A stretch of DNA of 64,000 nt from an uncultured Methanoregula sp. (GTDB lineage: Archaea; Halobacteriota; Methanomicrobia; Methanomicrobiales; Methanospirillaceae), in the NCBI RefSeq assembly GCF_963678795.1, contig NZ_OY787453.1, forward strand, positions 1,364,001 through 1,428,000, in the 5' to 3' direction. Every line of letters begins with the position of its first letter. Position 1 is the stretch's first letter. A model generated the notes under the pieces. It was not told the DNA's origin. It made no database searches and saw only the letters and a program-made list of their open reading frames with translations. Shown one piece after another: positions 28,292 to 37,710 of this stretch. The translations under genes were made by a program, and so were the position numbers.

Positions 28292-29238
28292 TCCCTTTTT
28301 ACCCCTAATCCGTTGAGCAGATTGTTAATTGCCAGTTCGTTGGTACGCATCACCGCATCAAAGGTATTTGAGCTGTTATGGGCTCCAAGGATGCAATTTT
28401 CGAATTGCCTGAGGGGACTGTTCCCCGGAAGCGGCTCTTCTTCAAATACATCAAGTGCTGCTCCAGCTACGATACCGGTTCTGAATCCTTCAGCCAGTGC
28501 AGCCTCATCGATGAGCTGCCCTCTTGAGGTATTCACGATGAATACCCCTTTCTTCATCCGGGAAAAGGAATCCGGATTTAAAATGTGCCGGTTCTGTTCC
28601 GTCAGATTACAATTTAATGTGATGAAATGCGAAGCAGAGATAAGTTCACTGACCTCTACCATCCTGATCTGCGTATTCCGGATAAATTCTTCCGGAGGCG
28701 GATACAGATCATATCCCAGGACATGCATTTTCATTGCACGTGCCCGGACTGCGACTTCCCTGCCGATATTTCCAACGCCGATAATCCCCAGTGTTTTACC
28801 CTCCAGTGATATACCCTGGATCTGCGTTTCATCCCATTGTCCGGATCGCACATTCCGATCAATAAGGTGCAATTTCCTGGAAAGAAGGATAAGATACCCG
28901 ATAACCATATCAGCGACTTCATTTGAAAAAACCGCGGGGGTATTCATGACTTTTATTCCCAGTTTTTCCGCTGCCTTCAGGTCGATACCATCTACACCTA
29001 CACCCCATTTTGCGATGATCTTTAATTTTTTCCCGTGTTTCAGGACGTTTGCGGTAAATTCATCGTCCCCGGCGATTACCCCGTCAAACCGTTCAATGAT
29101 TTTTATTAACTCCTCCTCTTTCATTTTCTGATGAAAACTCGGAGTAGTGATCTCAATATTCAGTTTCTGAAATAACGGACGATAATGATCAATGGTTCTC
29201 TGAAGGTGGGGACAGGTTACCAGGACGTGAACGGTCAT
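28288..29238 (-). CDS. D-isomer-specific 2-hydroxyacid dehydrogenase
   Basis: 316 residues, phosphoglycerate-dehydrogenase-like. NAD-binding IGVGNIGREVAVRA is at about 153-166, the substrate Arg lies in VNTSRGQLIDE near 235-245, the Glu in DVFEEEP near 263-269, and the catalytic His287 in GAHNSS. No ACT regulatory domain is present, unlike housekeeping SerA. It interconverts a 2-keto acid and a D-2-hydroxyacid with NAD. With a CMP-sugar synthetase next to it, the natural reading is synthesis of an acidic sugar or hydroxyacid substituent. It overlaps both neighbours by four bases. A 272-residue antisense frame over the same DNA is a shadow. Confidence 0.85.
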   Translation of the reverse strand: MTVHVLVTCPHLQRTIDHYRPLFQKLNIEITTPSFHQKMKEEELIKIIERFDGVIAGDDEFTANVLKHGKKLKIIAKWGVGVDGIDLKAAEKLGIKVMNTPAVFSNEVADMVIGYLILLSRKLHLIDRNVRSGQWDETQIQGISLEGKTLGIIGVGNIGREVAVRARAMKMHVLGYDLYPPPEEFIRNTQIRMVEVSELISASHFITLNCNLTEQNRHILNPDSFSRMKKGVFIVNTSRGQLIDEAALAEGFRTGIVAGAALDVFEEEPLPGNSPLRQFENCILGAHNSSNTFDAVMRTNELAINNLLNGLGVKRE

Positions 29239-29921
29239 GATCCCGCCCCTTGTAATTTATACAGCAGTTCAGCAATGCGGAAATCAGATTCTTCATCAAT
29301 ATCCCAGGCTTCCTCCGGTTTTAGTTCATACATCAGCGGACGTTCACCCACGCGGTTATGCCTGGATTCAAGGATCTCCCGGGTAAAAAGGTACATACAG
29401 GAGTTTTCGGCATAGATGGGGGGCAGGTCCTGTGTTCTTAAGAGAATCGCCGGATTATGGTTGACCGGGCGGGCCAGCTGGTCCCAGAGTCGTGTCTGGA
29501 TTCTTGTTACGGTAAACAGGGAATCATACGTGGGGAACTGTTCCTGGTATTTTTTTATTGCCTGCGAGATTGATTCATGGGATAACAGGGGATTTGTGCT
29601 GTGTGTCTGAAGATAAAAATCCGCTTTGATATGCTGCATATCATTCAGGAGCACATCATTCATGGGAATCGATCCGTCACGTAAATGCTCAGGACGTTCA
29701 ATTATTTCAACATCAGGAAATGATTTTGAAGTATCCTTCATTATTGTTTCACTGTCGGTATCGATTACAACCCGTGATATCTCCCTGCATTGTAAAAGGC
29801 TCGAGATAATATAATGGAAAAGGGGTTTTCCGGCAAACAGCCGGTAATTTTTTCCAGGAACCCGTTCACTTCTGTCCCGCATAGGTACAATGGCAACAAT
29901 TTTTTTCTTCATAGTATCCAT
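29235..29921 (-). CDS. CMP-sugar synthetase (acylneuraminate cytidylyltransferase family)
   Basis: 228 residues, normal length for NeuA/PseF/LegF/KdsB relatives. The nucleotide-binding signature VPMRDRSERVPGKNYRLFAG (about 11-30) is the family pattern (usually IPARGGSKRIPGKN). QTHSTNPLL near 105-113 and the closing WDIDEESDF are also typical. It activates an ulosonic acid with CTP. No NeuB-like synthase appears in the window, so the sugar it activates must be made elsewhere or by an unrelated enzyme such as the HpcH aldolase at 15788. The start may be ATG 29921 or the ATG three codons later. Confidence 0.85.
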   Translation of the reverse strand: MDTMKKKIVAIVPMRDRSERVPGKNYRLFAGKPLFHYIISSLLQCREISRVVIDTDSETIMKDTSKSFPDVEIIERPEHLRDGSIPMNDVLLNDMQHIKADFYLQTHSTNPLLSHESISQAIKKYQEQFPTYDSLFTVTRIQTRLWDQLARPVNHNPAILLRTQDLPPIYAENSCMYLFTREILESRHNRVGERPLMYELKPEEAWDIDEESDFRIAELLYKLQGAGS

Positions 29922-29931
29922 CCTGATGGTT

Positions 29932-30561
29932 TTACCTTTTTAATACCGCTCGCGCCGGAGCGCCTTCAGCGCCGATAATTTTCAGGGGGAGGCAGATCAG
30001 ATCATACTCTCCCTGGTTCACGTTAAATAAATCCAGTCCCTCAAGAACGATAATCCCTGCAGCCAGGAGTATCTGATGCGTCTGGGGACCATCACCGAAA
30101 CATTGTATCGATAAGTAATCAATTCCAACCAGTTTTATATCGTGCCTGACGAACCATTCAGCTGCATCGGGTTTCACTGCAACGAAATCCTTCCGGAACT
30201 GGCTGTCGGCATCATGCCAGAATCCGGAATTCTTTGTTTTTATTAAAACCCGTTTTATCTTCTCTGGTATCTCCTGTTTTTCAAGGAGTGACGCCGTGAT
30301 TGCATCCGCGTGCTGCATATCGAGAACCAGGCACGGGCCTATCATCGTATCTATACGTAATTTCTCGACTGACAAACCATCCCTGATAAAATGCGCCGGA
30401 GCATCAACGTGAGTACCAACATGGACATCACATTCAATTTTTGAATCATTTGAAACGGACCCAGATTTCATGGTCGATATTTCAGTCCAGTGAAATCCTC
30501 TGCTATGTGGCCATACGGGCATTTCCGGGTGAAGTCCAACGGAAATATCAATAAATTCCAT
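29932..30561 (-). CDS. Cyclase-family protein (kynurenine-formamidase-like)
   Basis: 209 residues. The metal-binding signature HVGTHVDAPAHF (His47, His51, Asp53, His57) defines the cyclase/KynB family (PF04199), manganese- or zinc-dependent amidohydrolases that open cyclic amides or formamides. Tryptophan-degradation genes are absent, so kynurenine is not the likely substrate. In a glycan operon it may hydrolyse a lactone, lactam or formamido group on a sugar, which is inference. It is spaced two bases from the GT2 gene before it and ten bases from the CMP-sugar synthetase after it. Confidence 0.8.
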   Translation of the reverse strand: MEFIDISVGLHPEMPVWPHSRGFHWTEISTMKSGSVSNDSKIECDVHVGTHVDAPAHFIRDGLSVEKLRIDTMIGPCLVLDMQHADAITASLLEKQEIPEKIKRVLIKTKNSGFWHDADSQFRKDFVAVKPDAAEWFVRHDIKLVGIDYLSIQCFGDGPQTHQILLAAGIIVLEGLDLFNVNQGEYDLICLPLKIIGAEGAPARAVLKR

Positions 30562-30563
30562 AA

Positions 30564-31538
30564 TTACTCCCTCTCATCAAAAGAAGAATACTGGATTTTT
30601 TTCCTTTTTTCAGGAGAACGTTTCTGAGTCAGAACCTGTTTGTTTGTATTGGGATAGTAAAAAGTATTTCTTAATTGCTGGGTAACGGTCTTTTTATCTG
30701 AGAAACCTTCATAGGTTCCGGAAAACTGCATATAACGGAACATTAAAATTCCCCTGATATTCTTAAGAAGGCATTTTTCTCTGAAAGCAACCGCCATATC
30801 GGAAATGCTATTCTTGATAAACAAACTGATAAAATCTGACAGAGAGAAACGTTCGTTGGGAAAAATTGTTTTCAATGCTGTTGCTTCTCTCCGGTACCGG
30901 TTTCTTATCTGCCGGAATTCTTCATGATGGAGATGAACTATGACTGCTTCCGACGAATATGCAATTTTTTTGCCTCTGATTATTGCCCGGTTTGCCCAGT
31001 CGAGATCTTCGAGTCCCGTCAACTCTTCATTATAATGATATTGTATCCATTCTGATTTACGAATCGCTGCATTGGCATTGTTATTAAAGGGAGTTTCCTG
31101 GTTATCATTTGATTCTGCAGGGAACCACTTTGAAAATACCTGTCTTTCAGAGAATTTCGAAGTAGCATCGCCAATTTGCTTCCCATATGAAAGAACCACA
31201 TCAGGATCTGAAAAGGGTTTTATCAGGTATTCCAGCCAATCGGTGTAAACCGGATAACAGTGTGCGCTGATAAATATGAGAATATTTCCTGTTGCCTCTT
31301 CACACCCCAGGTTCAGTGCTCTGCCAAACGAGAAATCCTCCGGTGATATGTAGAGAACCTTAACCGGATACTGGGCGGCAATAGAAAGCGTTGCATCAGT
31401 AGATCCCGAGTCAACAAGAATGATTTCAGTTCCCGAAATTGTTTGTTGTAAAATGCCTGCAAGTAGTTTTGCGATATGCTCTTCTTCGTTATAGCATCTG
31501 ATAATAATTGAACATCGAAATAACGTGTCGGAGGTCAT
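30564..31538 (-). CDS. GT2-family glycosyltransferase
   Basis: 324 residues, GT-A fold. The N-terminal SIIIRCYNEEEHI is near 9-21, DSGSTDATL near 41-49, SAHCYP near 91-96 where the DxD would normally lie, and GLEDLDWANRA near 172-182 as the catalytic acid region. The DxD is replaced by SAHC, as in several rhamnosyl- and related GT2 enzymes that use a His-based variant. There is no membrane segment. It is tightly placed between the DUF115-like gene (5 bases) and the cyclase gene (2 bases). Confidence 0.85.
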   Translation of the reverse strand: MTSDTLFRCSIIIRCYNEEEHIAKLLAGILQQTISGTEIILVDSGSTDATLSIAAQYPVKVLYISPEDFSFGRALNLGCEEATGNILIFISAHCYPVYTDWLEYLIKPFSDPDVVLSYGKQIGDATSKFSERQVFSKWFPAESNDNQETPFNNNANAAIRKSEWIQYHYNEELTGLEDLDWANRAIIRGKKIAYSSEAVIVHLHHEEFRQIRNRYRREATALKTIFPNERFSLSDFISLFIKNSISDMAVAFREKCLLKNIRGILMFRYMQFSGTYEGFSDKKTVTQQLRNTFYYPNTNKQVLTQKRSPEKRKKIQYSSFDERE

Positions 31539-31543
31539 TTTTT

Positions 31544-32959
31544 TCAGATTTTAGTCTCCATGCATTTATTCTCTGAGTTGTGCCATTGCCGGTTTGCAAG
31601 CGCAGGAATATATGATGGTGCAAGGGAATAATATTTTTTTCCCAGATTTTCTCCATATTCGAGAAGATCTTCATAATTTTCACAATATATATCAAATAAT
31701 TCCGTGAAAGGGCGGTCCCTGAAATAGGCAGGATGTGTTTCAAACGTTGTATACTTCAGATCTTCAAATTGACACGACGTACTATATGCCCATATATACT
31801 CTTCATCGGGTTTTCTGATCTTCGGATCGTTTCCATCTGCACCCAGAATAAAAATTTCTGTACAGACCGATGAAGCAATCGGAATTAATAATGTCGGGAG
31901 AACACTTCCCAGTCCCCGTGTATACATCTTTTCCAAAGAAGGAAAATTAAACTCTTCCGGATGGCCCGGGATTTTATCAAACCAGGGTATTTTATGCGGT
32001 CTCCGGATTATCATTCTCACAATTTCAGAAAGTGATAACTCCCAGACCCCGTTTGCTTCGATTCCAATGATATATTCTTTCAACTCGGGGTAATTTCCAA
32101 GGAGAAGAGGTACTGCATAGTCATGAGTTCCGATGAAAAAATCAAATGTTTTATTTGTTAACAGTACCTGCTTCCGGAACTGATCCGCATATATTGAAGG
32201 GCCGAGATGGTGCTGGGCATCTCCAAAGATAAGAAGATGCGGATGAATATATGCCATCAGATCATCATTTTTGACGATGGTATTACATATGATTGTAAAC
32301 CCGTCGGAATAATCAAAATTCTTCGCGCATTTCTCGAGTGATGGCCCGGTTCCAAACACATATGCCTTCTTATATGTGCCTACCGTTGACAATAATTTGT
32401 TAAAATTGCCTTTTGAATTTTCATACAGCCGGTTTTTTTCCTCATCGGAGATAATGGAAAACAGCAGCCGGCCATATGACTCCGCCTCGATTGAAAAATA
32501 GAGTGTCGGATCAACAATTTTTATCTTTTTTATCTGCCAGAGAATCTTTGGGTGAATCAATGAAGATTTTTTCCAGATTAAGATACAGTCTGCCTTCCCC
32601 AGTTCACCGTTCTCATCAGTAACAAATTGTATGTTTAATCTGTCTTTTATATACCTGGCCTGGGATGAAGGAGTCTTGAGATCTGCAATATTTTTCGGTA
32701 TTATTGATTTCTCGACAATGATCCGGATTTCTGCAAAATCCGAATACGTTTCCGGTATATACCATGCGATTCTGTTTACAATATCAGCTAATTTCTGTTC
32801 GTCTCTGATTTTAGGATAGAACAGAATACGGCAGCATTCTGGTTTCGAAGTTTTTGAAAAGGATCTGATAACAATCTGGAAGCCATAGAGGCTGTAAATA
32901 AACAACCGCAGAATAGCAATATTCAATTGTTTCAGAGTATTTCCATTTGTCAGACTCAT
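31544..32959 (-). CDS. DUF115-like Rossmann protein
   Basis: About 471 residues from the ATG at 32959, which lies one base after the amidotransferase stop. A start at 32998 would overlap that gene by 38 bases and is less likely. The central part has AYVFGTGPSLEKCAKNF, the glycine-rich loop of DUF115/MAF_flag10 proteins, then ICNTIV, LLIFGDAQHH and FILGADGND. The family includes Maf flagellin-glycosylation proteins (transfer of pseudaminic or legionaminic acid) and the archaeal pterin kinase MptE. In this operon a sugar-transfer role linked to the CMP-sugar gene is the more likely. The N-terminal about 180 residues are unrecognised. I am confident in the gene but only moderately in the family. 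Confidence 0.6.
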   Translation of the reverse strand: MSLTNGNTLKQLNIAILRLFIYSLYGFQIVIRSFSKTSKPECCRILFYPKIRDEQKLADIVNRIAWYIPETYSDFAEIRIIVEKSIIPKNIADLKTPSSQARYIKDRLNIQFVTDENGELGKADCILIWKKSSLIHPKILWQIKKIKIVDPTLYFSIEAESYGRLLFSIISDEEKNRLYENSKGNFNKLLSTVGTYKKAYVFGTGPSLEKCAKNFDYSDGFTIICNTIVKNDDLMAYIHPHLLIFGDAQHHLGPSIYADQFRKQVLLTNKTFDFFIGTHDYAVPLLLGNYPELKEYIIGIEANGVWELSLSEIVRMIIRRPHKIPWFDKIPGHPEEFNFPSLEKMYTRGLGSVLPTLLIPIASSVCTEIFILGADGNDPKIRKPDEEYIWAYSTSCQFEDLKYTTFETHPAYFRDRPFTELFDIYCENYEDLLEYGENLGKKYYSLAPSYIPALANRQWHNSENKCMETKI

Positions 32960-32960
32960 A

Positions 32961-35036
32961 TTAACGACCCTTCGGAAACTGATATTTCTTCTGAGCACGG
33001 TTAATTGTCGAAATCAGATGATTGGCATCCAGATCAATGACACCTGCGTACCATTCTATCGATTTAAAACGTGGTTGATTCTCGGTTTTAACAATTTCAA
33101 GGGCCTCATCCCGCGTTAATTTTCCTTCCCGTACCTGTTGACACCGGAATAAATCAAACTCCGTAAATCCTGCCATCGTGAAATAGATATAATTATAAAT
33201 TGCTGCGGTCCCATCGTCGGTTCTCCACGTGGCTTGGGTATCCGTTTCCAGCTCCCAGTTAAACTCTCCCCGTATCGTTTGTACGATCTCGTTTTCATCC
33301 CACGGGATATATTCGAACAGATACAGATAATCGTCCGGTAAAATATAACTCGAATAATAAGCAAAAAGGGTGTCAAATATTGAATCATTGATGTAGCCGG
33401 GATTTGTCAGATAACTTTTTATGTAATATAATATCAGTTTCAGCTTGTTTTTTAAAGAAATCCCCGTCATTTTTGATAGCGCTTCCGCTTCATTCCGGTT
33501 CACACCACAAAATCCCAATTTGAATAATCCGCTTGCTTCTTCGCCTTCATATCCGCCACAAAAAATAAACAACTGGATATTATTCTGTTTCCGGATTTTA
33601 TGGAAATAATGGTAAAATTCTTTATCTCCAGCCATCAGAATGGGAACCATCCCCAGATCGGGCTTTTTTAACCATGCTTCCAGATTTTTCCTGATATTTT
33701 CACGCTTTCTCTTGATATCTGCAGAAACAATGATCTGTTCAATTCCTAGTTTCCCGCACACTCTCGCCTGGTTTCTTCGTGCAAGGTCAGTAACCATCCC
33801 CCAGTCATAAATGAATGTCAAAGGGTGCAGGTTCAGTTTTTTTGTTATGTACTGCAATCCATATGAACTATCCCGTCCTCCGGAAAAACCAAGCAACACA
33901 TCGGTTTCCCCGGAGTTACGACGATATCTGGAGACAATTTTTTCGAGCGCGTCCTCTCCCTTCAGAATGGATCCCCGTCGTTCATATTCCCGGCAATAAT
34001 TACAGACACCCTCGTCATCAAATGTGACGAATGGCATGGTATCCGGCATTAGACATTTAGTACAGCGTTTTATCGGTGTTTTATCCGAGTACAGCAGTTC
34101 CCAGATTTCCAGCATTTCTTTTTTCGTTTCATCAGTAAGGCGATACTTGGTCTCGTCTGTCACGGGTATTTTCTGCTGGGAAGAGATATCAGAAATATTC
34201 AGTCTGACTGTGTTATTACCAGCAATTGGAGGCTCATCTCTGATTAAATCAGGACCCAAATCAAATTCCTGGATCTTCAGGTTGGAGAGTGTAATCAGGA
34301 ATCCAGTACCTGCTCTGACATGAGTCACCGATGTTCGATCGAAATGGTTTTTAATTGACGTTTTATCCAGTAATTGTTTCAAAATAAACTGTTCGGATGC
34401 GAATATCAGCATATCCCCATTCAGACTCACTTTTGTATAGAGAGAACCGGTATTTGTTGCCAGCAATGCAGTATCTGTATCATCAAACAATACTGCAATT
34501 GATGCCGACCCTTCTAATTTCTGGTAAGTTTTTTTTACTGCGTTTATAATTGAAGATCCCTGATTCCGATGAAATTGAAGTATCCCCAGCAGGATTTCCG
34601 TATCGACATCCGAATTTTTTTCGATATGAGGAAATTCTTTCCACAGTTTTTCATCATTTGCTATTACACCGTTATGGATACCGACACTGCCATTTTTTAT
34701 TACCGGCTGGTTATTGGAATTTAACTCGGATCTGCCATTTGTTACTAACCGCGAGTGGCCAAAAAATGCACGCGGGATTTCCGGTACTTTACCATCTCCG
34801 CTTTTTTCCGTAATTGATGAAGTAAAAAGATTTGAGAACTGTCTTGACTTAATCAGCTCTGATGCGGGGAGTGGGGCTTTTAAAACTATTATTGATTTAT
34901 CTGTCCTTTCGATTAGTCCTGATGCCTCTTTTCCTCGTGATTCAGATAGTAGGAATAATGTTTTTACGATATCCCTGATAAACTGAGATGAGAATTGTGC
35001 ATTCTCTCGAATAATAACACCAAAAATTCCGCACAT
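32961..35036 (-). CDS. Class-II glutaminase fused to an N-acetyl-sugar amidotransferase (WbpG/PseA-like)
   Basis: 691 residues in two domains. The N-terminal Ntn-hydrolase glutaminase starts MCGIFGV, where Cys2 becomes the nucleophile, with RGKEASGL and later SRLVTNGR and SVGIHNGVIA, as in GlmS, PurF and AsnB. The C-terminal domain begins near residue 325 with a four-Cys zinc-like site (RCTKCLMPD, then CNYCREYE) and a PP-loop SGGRDSS near 383-389, the pattern of WbpG/PseA-type amidotransferases that add an amidino group to N-acetyl sugars. Those normally draw ammonia from a separate HisH-like subunit. Here glutaminase and synthetase are in one chain, as in asparagine synthetase. It is the first gene of the nine-gene minus operon. 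Ammonia would pass inside the protein. Confidence 0.85.
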   Translation of the reverse strand: MCGIFGVIIRENAQFSSQFIRDIVKTLFLLSESRGKEASGLIERTDKSIIVLKAPLPASELIKSRQFSNLFTSSITEKSGDGKVPEIPRAFFGHSRLVTNGRSELNSNNQPVIKNGSVGIHNGVIANDEKLWKEFPHIEKNSDVDTEILLGILQFHRNQGSSIINAVKKTYQKLEGSASIAVLFDDTDTALLATNTGSLYTKVSLNGDMLIFASEQFILKQLLDKTSIKNHFDRTSVTHVRAGTGFLITLSNLKIQEFDLGPDLIRDEPPIAGNNTVRLNISDISSQQKIPVTDETKYRLTDETKKEMLEIWELLYSDKTPIKRCTKCLMPDTMPFVTFDDEGVCNYCREYERRGSILKGEDALEKIVSRYRRNSGETDVLLGFSGGRDSSYGLQYITKKLNLHPLTFIYDWGMVTDLARRNQARVCGKLGIEQIIVSADIKRKRENIRKNLEAWLKKPDLGMVPILMAGDKEFYHYFHKIRKQNNIQLFIFCGGYEGEEASGLFKLGFCGVNRNEAEALSKMTGISLKNKLKLILYYIKSYLTNPGYINDSIFDTLFAYYSSYILPDDYLYLFEYIPWDENEIVQTIRGEFNWELETDTQATWRTDDGTAAIYNYIYFTMAGFTEFDLFRCQQVREGKLTRDEALEIVKTENQPRFKSIEWYAGVIDLDANHLISTINRAQKKYQFPKGR

Positions 35037-35150
35037 TGATTTATTCAGCCCCTTAAATTTCCTGGTTTATCTTGCATGGTTCCGGCCTCGCGTTTAAAAA
35101 AATGTCGGAATAACCCGGTCAAAATCGGATTCATCTCCTTTTTAAAAGCA

Positions 35151-36767
35151 TCACTTGCATTCATTCACAATCCTCACCAATGAATTCAGGATTATACCAG
35201 CAATCAGCAGCAACATCCCCAGCACCAGGATAAATGCACTCCCAATTGCAAGGACGTCATGGAAAACAGAGTTCACACGTAATTCCGCAAACACCCAGAG
35301 TTCGGCGATCATTCCACCCAGAATAAGTGCTAATCCGGGGATTCCAAACGCAAGCAGCGGTTTGCGGTAGGTAATCAATCCAATTATTTTCGATAATACC
35401 GACATCCCATGTCTGACCGGATGTATTGTAGAGGTATCCTCGATATCGTACCGGACATTTATCGGAACCTCCGCGATTTTGAGATTGTGATCACTGATCT
35501 GGATCAGTATTTCAGATCCCGCGGACATTCCTTCGCCTTTCAGTTTGATCACGTCAATCGCCCGTTTGCCATAAGCCCGGAACCCGCTCTGTGAATCGCT
35601 GATCTCGGCGACTCCGGCAATCCGGGTTGCGCCATCAAGGACTTTCATGCCGACCTTACGGTATCCGGGGATCTGCTTATCGGATCCATCTATGAACCGT
35701 GATCCGATGACAACGTCAACGTCGCATTGAACGAGTGCATCAAGAACCTTCCCGATATCCACGGGATTATGCTGACCATCTGCATCAAGGATCACGAGCG
35801 CATCTACATGTAATTCCCTGGCTTTATTGAAAATGGACCGGAGTGCTGCACCATACCCTGAATTTATCTCGTGTTTTACTACAAGTGCCCCAAGACCTTC
35901 TGCAATTTCTTTCGTTGTATCTGTTGATCCATCATCAACAACAAGTACCTTGTCAACATATTTCCGGGCACCGACGATGGTTTTTGCAATATATTTTTCT
36001 TCATTATATGCTGGCATTGCTGCGAGCACTTTTATCGGGTTTCCCCATTCAGCATCGGAAGGTTGTATGAACAGGTTTGTCAACTGGACCTCATCGACGA
36101 TTAATCCCTTGCCAAGGAAATGGGTAATTATATCTGACTGGATGTTGAATCCATCCGTATTGAAATCCAGATTCTCCAAGGCTTTACTGCTCATTGCGCG
36201 GAATTTGGATTGCAGATCAGTAAACGTCTTACCAGAACCGAATTTATTGGAATTACGGAAGTATACACTCTGAAATTGTTTTGAGAATGGTGTCGTTGTA
36301 CTTTTCTCCAGAAAACGCGATCCAATAATAAGATCTGCATCACCACTGATTACACGAGCTGCAATTTTGGGAATATCGTGGATGTGTTGCTGCCCGTCAG
36401 CGTCCAGAGTTACGACTGCTTTACAGTCTTGTTCGCGGGCGCTCCTGAGGCCGAGAAGAAGGGCATATGCTTTACCGGTATGGATATGAAGTTGCATTAC
36501 ATCCGCACCGGCAAGTCTGGCAATCTCCGGAGTTTTGTCTGTAGAATTATCATCGACGACAATCACACGATCAACATATTGCATTGCCTGGACAACGACG
36601 GATCCAATTGTGATCTCATCATTATACGTGGGAATGACTGCAATCAAACCTTTCAGAGGACTGTGAGTGATATCCGTGTGGTTCGGAGATGTATACTGGG
36701 ATGGAGAAATTCTGATAGGTACAACTTTTATACCATTCTCATACGAGTAAGGACTTGTTTCCGCCAT
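35151..36767 (-). CDS. Two tandem GT2 (dolichyl-phosphate sugar synthase-like) domains with C-terminal membrane spans
   Basis: 538 residues. Two similar GT-A domains stand in series. The first (about 38-245) has AVIPTYNDE, VVDDNSTDKT and DADGQQH. The second (about 250-460) has AAMPAYNEE, VVDDGSTDTT and DADGQHN, and also GSRFIDGS and SGFRAYGKRAI. Two membrane spans lie near 472-495 and 508-530. Each half looks like a polyprenyl-phosphate hexose synthase. The first domain has HTGKAYALLLG where the second has NSGYGAALRS, so they have diverged and may have different sugars, or one may be inactive. It probably moves a nucleotide sugar onto a lipid phosphate for use outside the membrane. Upstream DNA (36810-36840) is rich in A/T, suitable for a promoter. 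Confidence 0.85.
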   Translation of the reverse strand: MAETSPYSYENGIKVVPIRISPSQYTSPNHTDITHSPLKGLIAVIPTYNDEITIGSVVVQAMQYVDRVIVVDDNSTDKTPEIARLAGADVMQLHIHTGKAYALLLGLRSAREQDCKAVVTLDADGQQHIHDIPKIAARVISGDADLIIGSRFLEKSTTTPFSKQFQSVYFRNSNKFGSGKTFTDLQSKFRAMSSKALENLDFNTDGFNIQSDIITHFLGKGLIVDEVQLTNLFIQPSDAEWGNPIKVLAAMPAYNEEKYIAKTIVGARKYVDKVLVVDDGSTDTTKEIAEGLGALVVKHEINSGYGAALRSIFNKARELHVDALVILDADGQHNPVDIGKVLDALVQCDVDVVIGSRFIDGSDKQIPGYRKVGMKVLDGATRIAGVAEISDSQSGFRAYGKRAIDVIKLKGEGMSAGSEILIQISDHNLKIAEVPINVRYDIEDTSTIHPVRHGMSVLSKIIGLITYRKPLLAFGIPGLALILGGMIAELWVFAELRVNSVFHDVLAIGSAFILVLGMLLLIAGIILNSLVRIVNECK

Positions 36768-37710
36768 TAATTAAATCCCCGGTTGGTTAACTGAATCAAA
36801 CTATTTTTAATATTGATATTGTTATTAATTATATTATATGGCTTAGGGAAATAGACGTTCTAAGTTATTTATATATTACGAAAGGAATTTTTTCACGGCA
36901 TCTTTCACAGTATATTTCTCCGTATTATTTGTCCGGAAGCATCACGGAATTCTGCTCTGTACAGGCTCCGACTCCCCGGGAGGATCTCTGGCAGACACAT
37001 GATACCGTCTAATGCGTTCGCCGTTAAAAAAAGATGAGAAAATATTGGGTTAAATCAAAAAATACCCGATTATTGATGAAAATATTTTTCCTTTTAGCGG
37101 TGTTTGCACAGCGTAGTTTTTGAGACGTAGTTTTGGTAGGATGGAAGATGTTTGTCCAGCAGAACGATGATAACAGATTCCTGATAATTTTTTCCGTTTC
37201 ATTCGTTTCGAGTTTTGTTGTTTTGTGGGAAGGATAATTAAACCGACCTGCAACATCCGAATATTTCCGGAAGGAAATTTGATCCTTTGCCGGATACCGG
37301 GAACCTGAGAAATTATCTGTCATTGAATAATTGTTTCCATCATGGCAATGCATATAAAAAAATCTTCTTCTTCCTGCAGCTCCTTCATGAGTGATTTGTG
37401 TGTTCCGGAAAATTTTGGCGGCTAATCGCTATTCCCCCGTGAACCGGTTATATCATTTATCAGACCGTTACCGGTTCATGTTCTTCACAATGTGACAATG
37501 AAACGTTTTTTATCACATTGGGAACAATATATATATACCCGGCAAAGGTTCACAGTAATCTTAACATTGCTGGAACGACATTTTCACCCGGAAATGTGAA
37601 TCTTACATCTGAAAAATTAAAATTATTCTGTATTTTTTGTTCAAACCCGAAGATTTATACTGTACAAAAAGAATAAAATCTACATAATATTGATTGGGGT
37701 TGTTTGACCT
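36768..37710. other. Long intergenic region ahead of the S-layer-like gene
   Basis: About 940 bases. The left end holds A/T-rich DNA that can serve as the promoter of the tandem-GT2 gene. A run ATATATATAT lies near 37529-37538, and ATTTATAC with an upstream purine stretch (37651-37660) precedes the secreted protein. Short frames on the minus strand near 37024-37353 lack ribosome sites and recognisable sequence, so I leave them out. Confidence 0.4.
37651..37660 (+). promoter_or_regulatory. TATA box of the S-layer-like gene
   Basis: AGATTTATAC, preceded by the BRE-like CCCGA, lies about 50-60 bases before the ATG at 37711. A GGGGTTG stretch at 37694-37700 may act as a weak ribosome site. Confidence 0.5.

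Noticed and set aside
28313..29131. 272-residue plus-strand frame
   Set aside because: Antisense to an intact 2-hydroxyacid dehydrogenase with full catalytic residues. Shadow.
37024..37353. 109-residue minus-strand frame in the 0.9 kb gap
   Set aside because: Composition is like non-coding DNA, no start signal, no domain.
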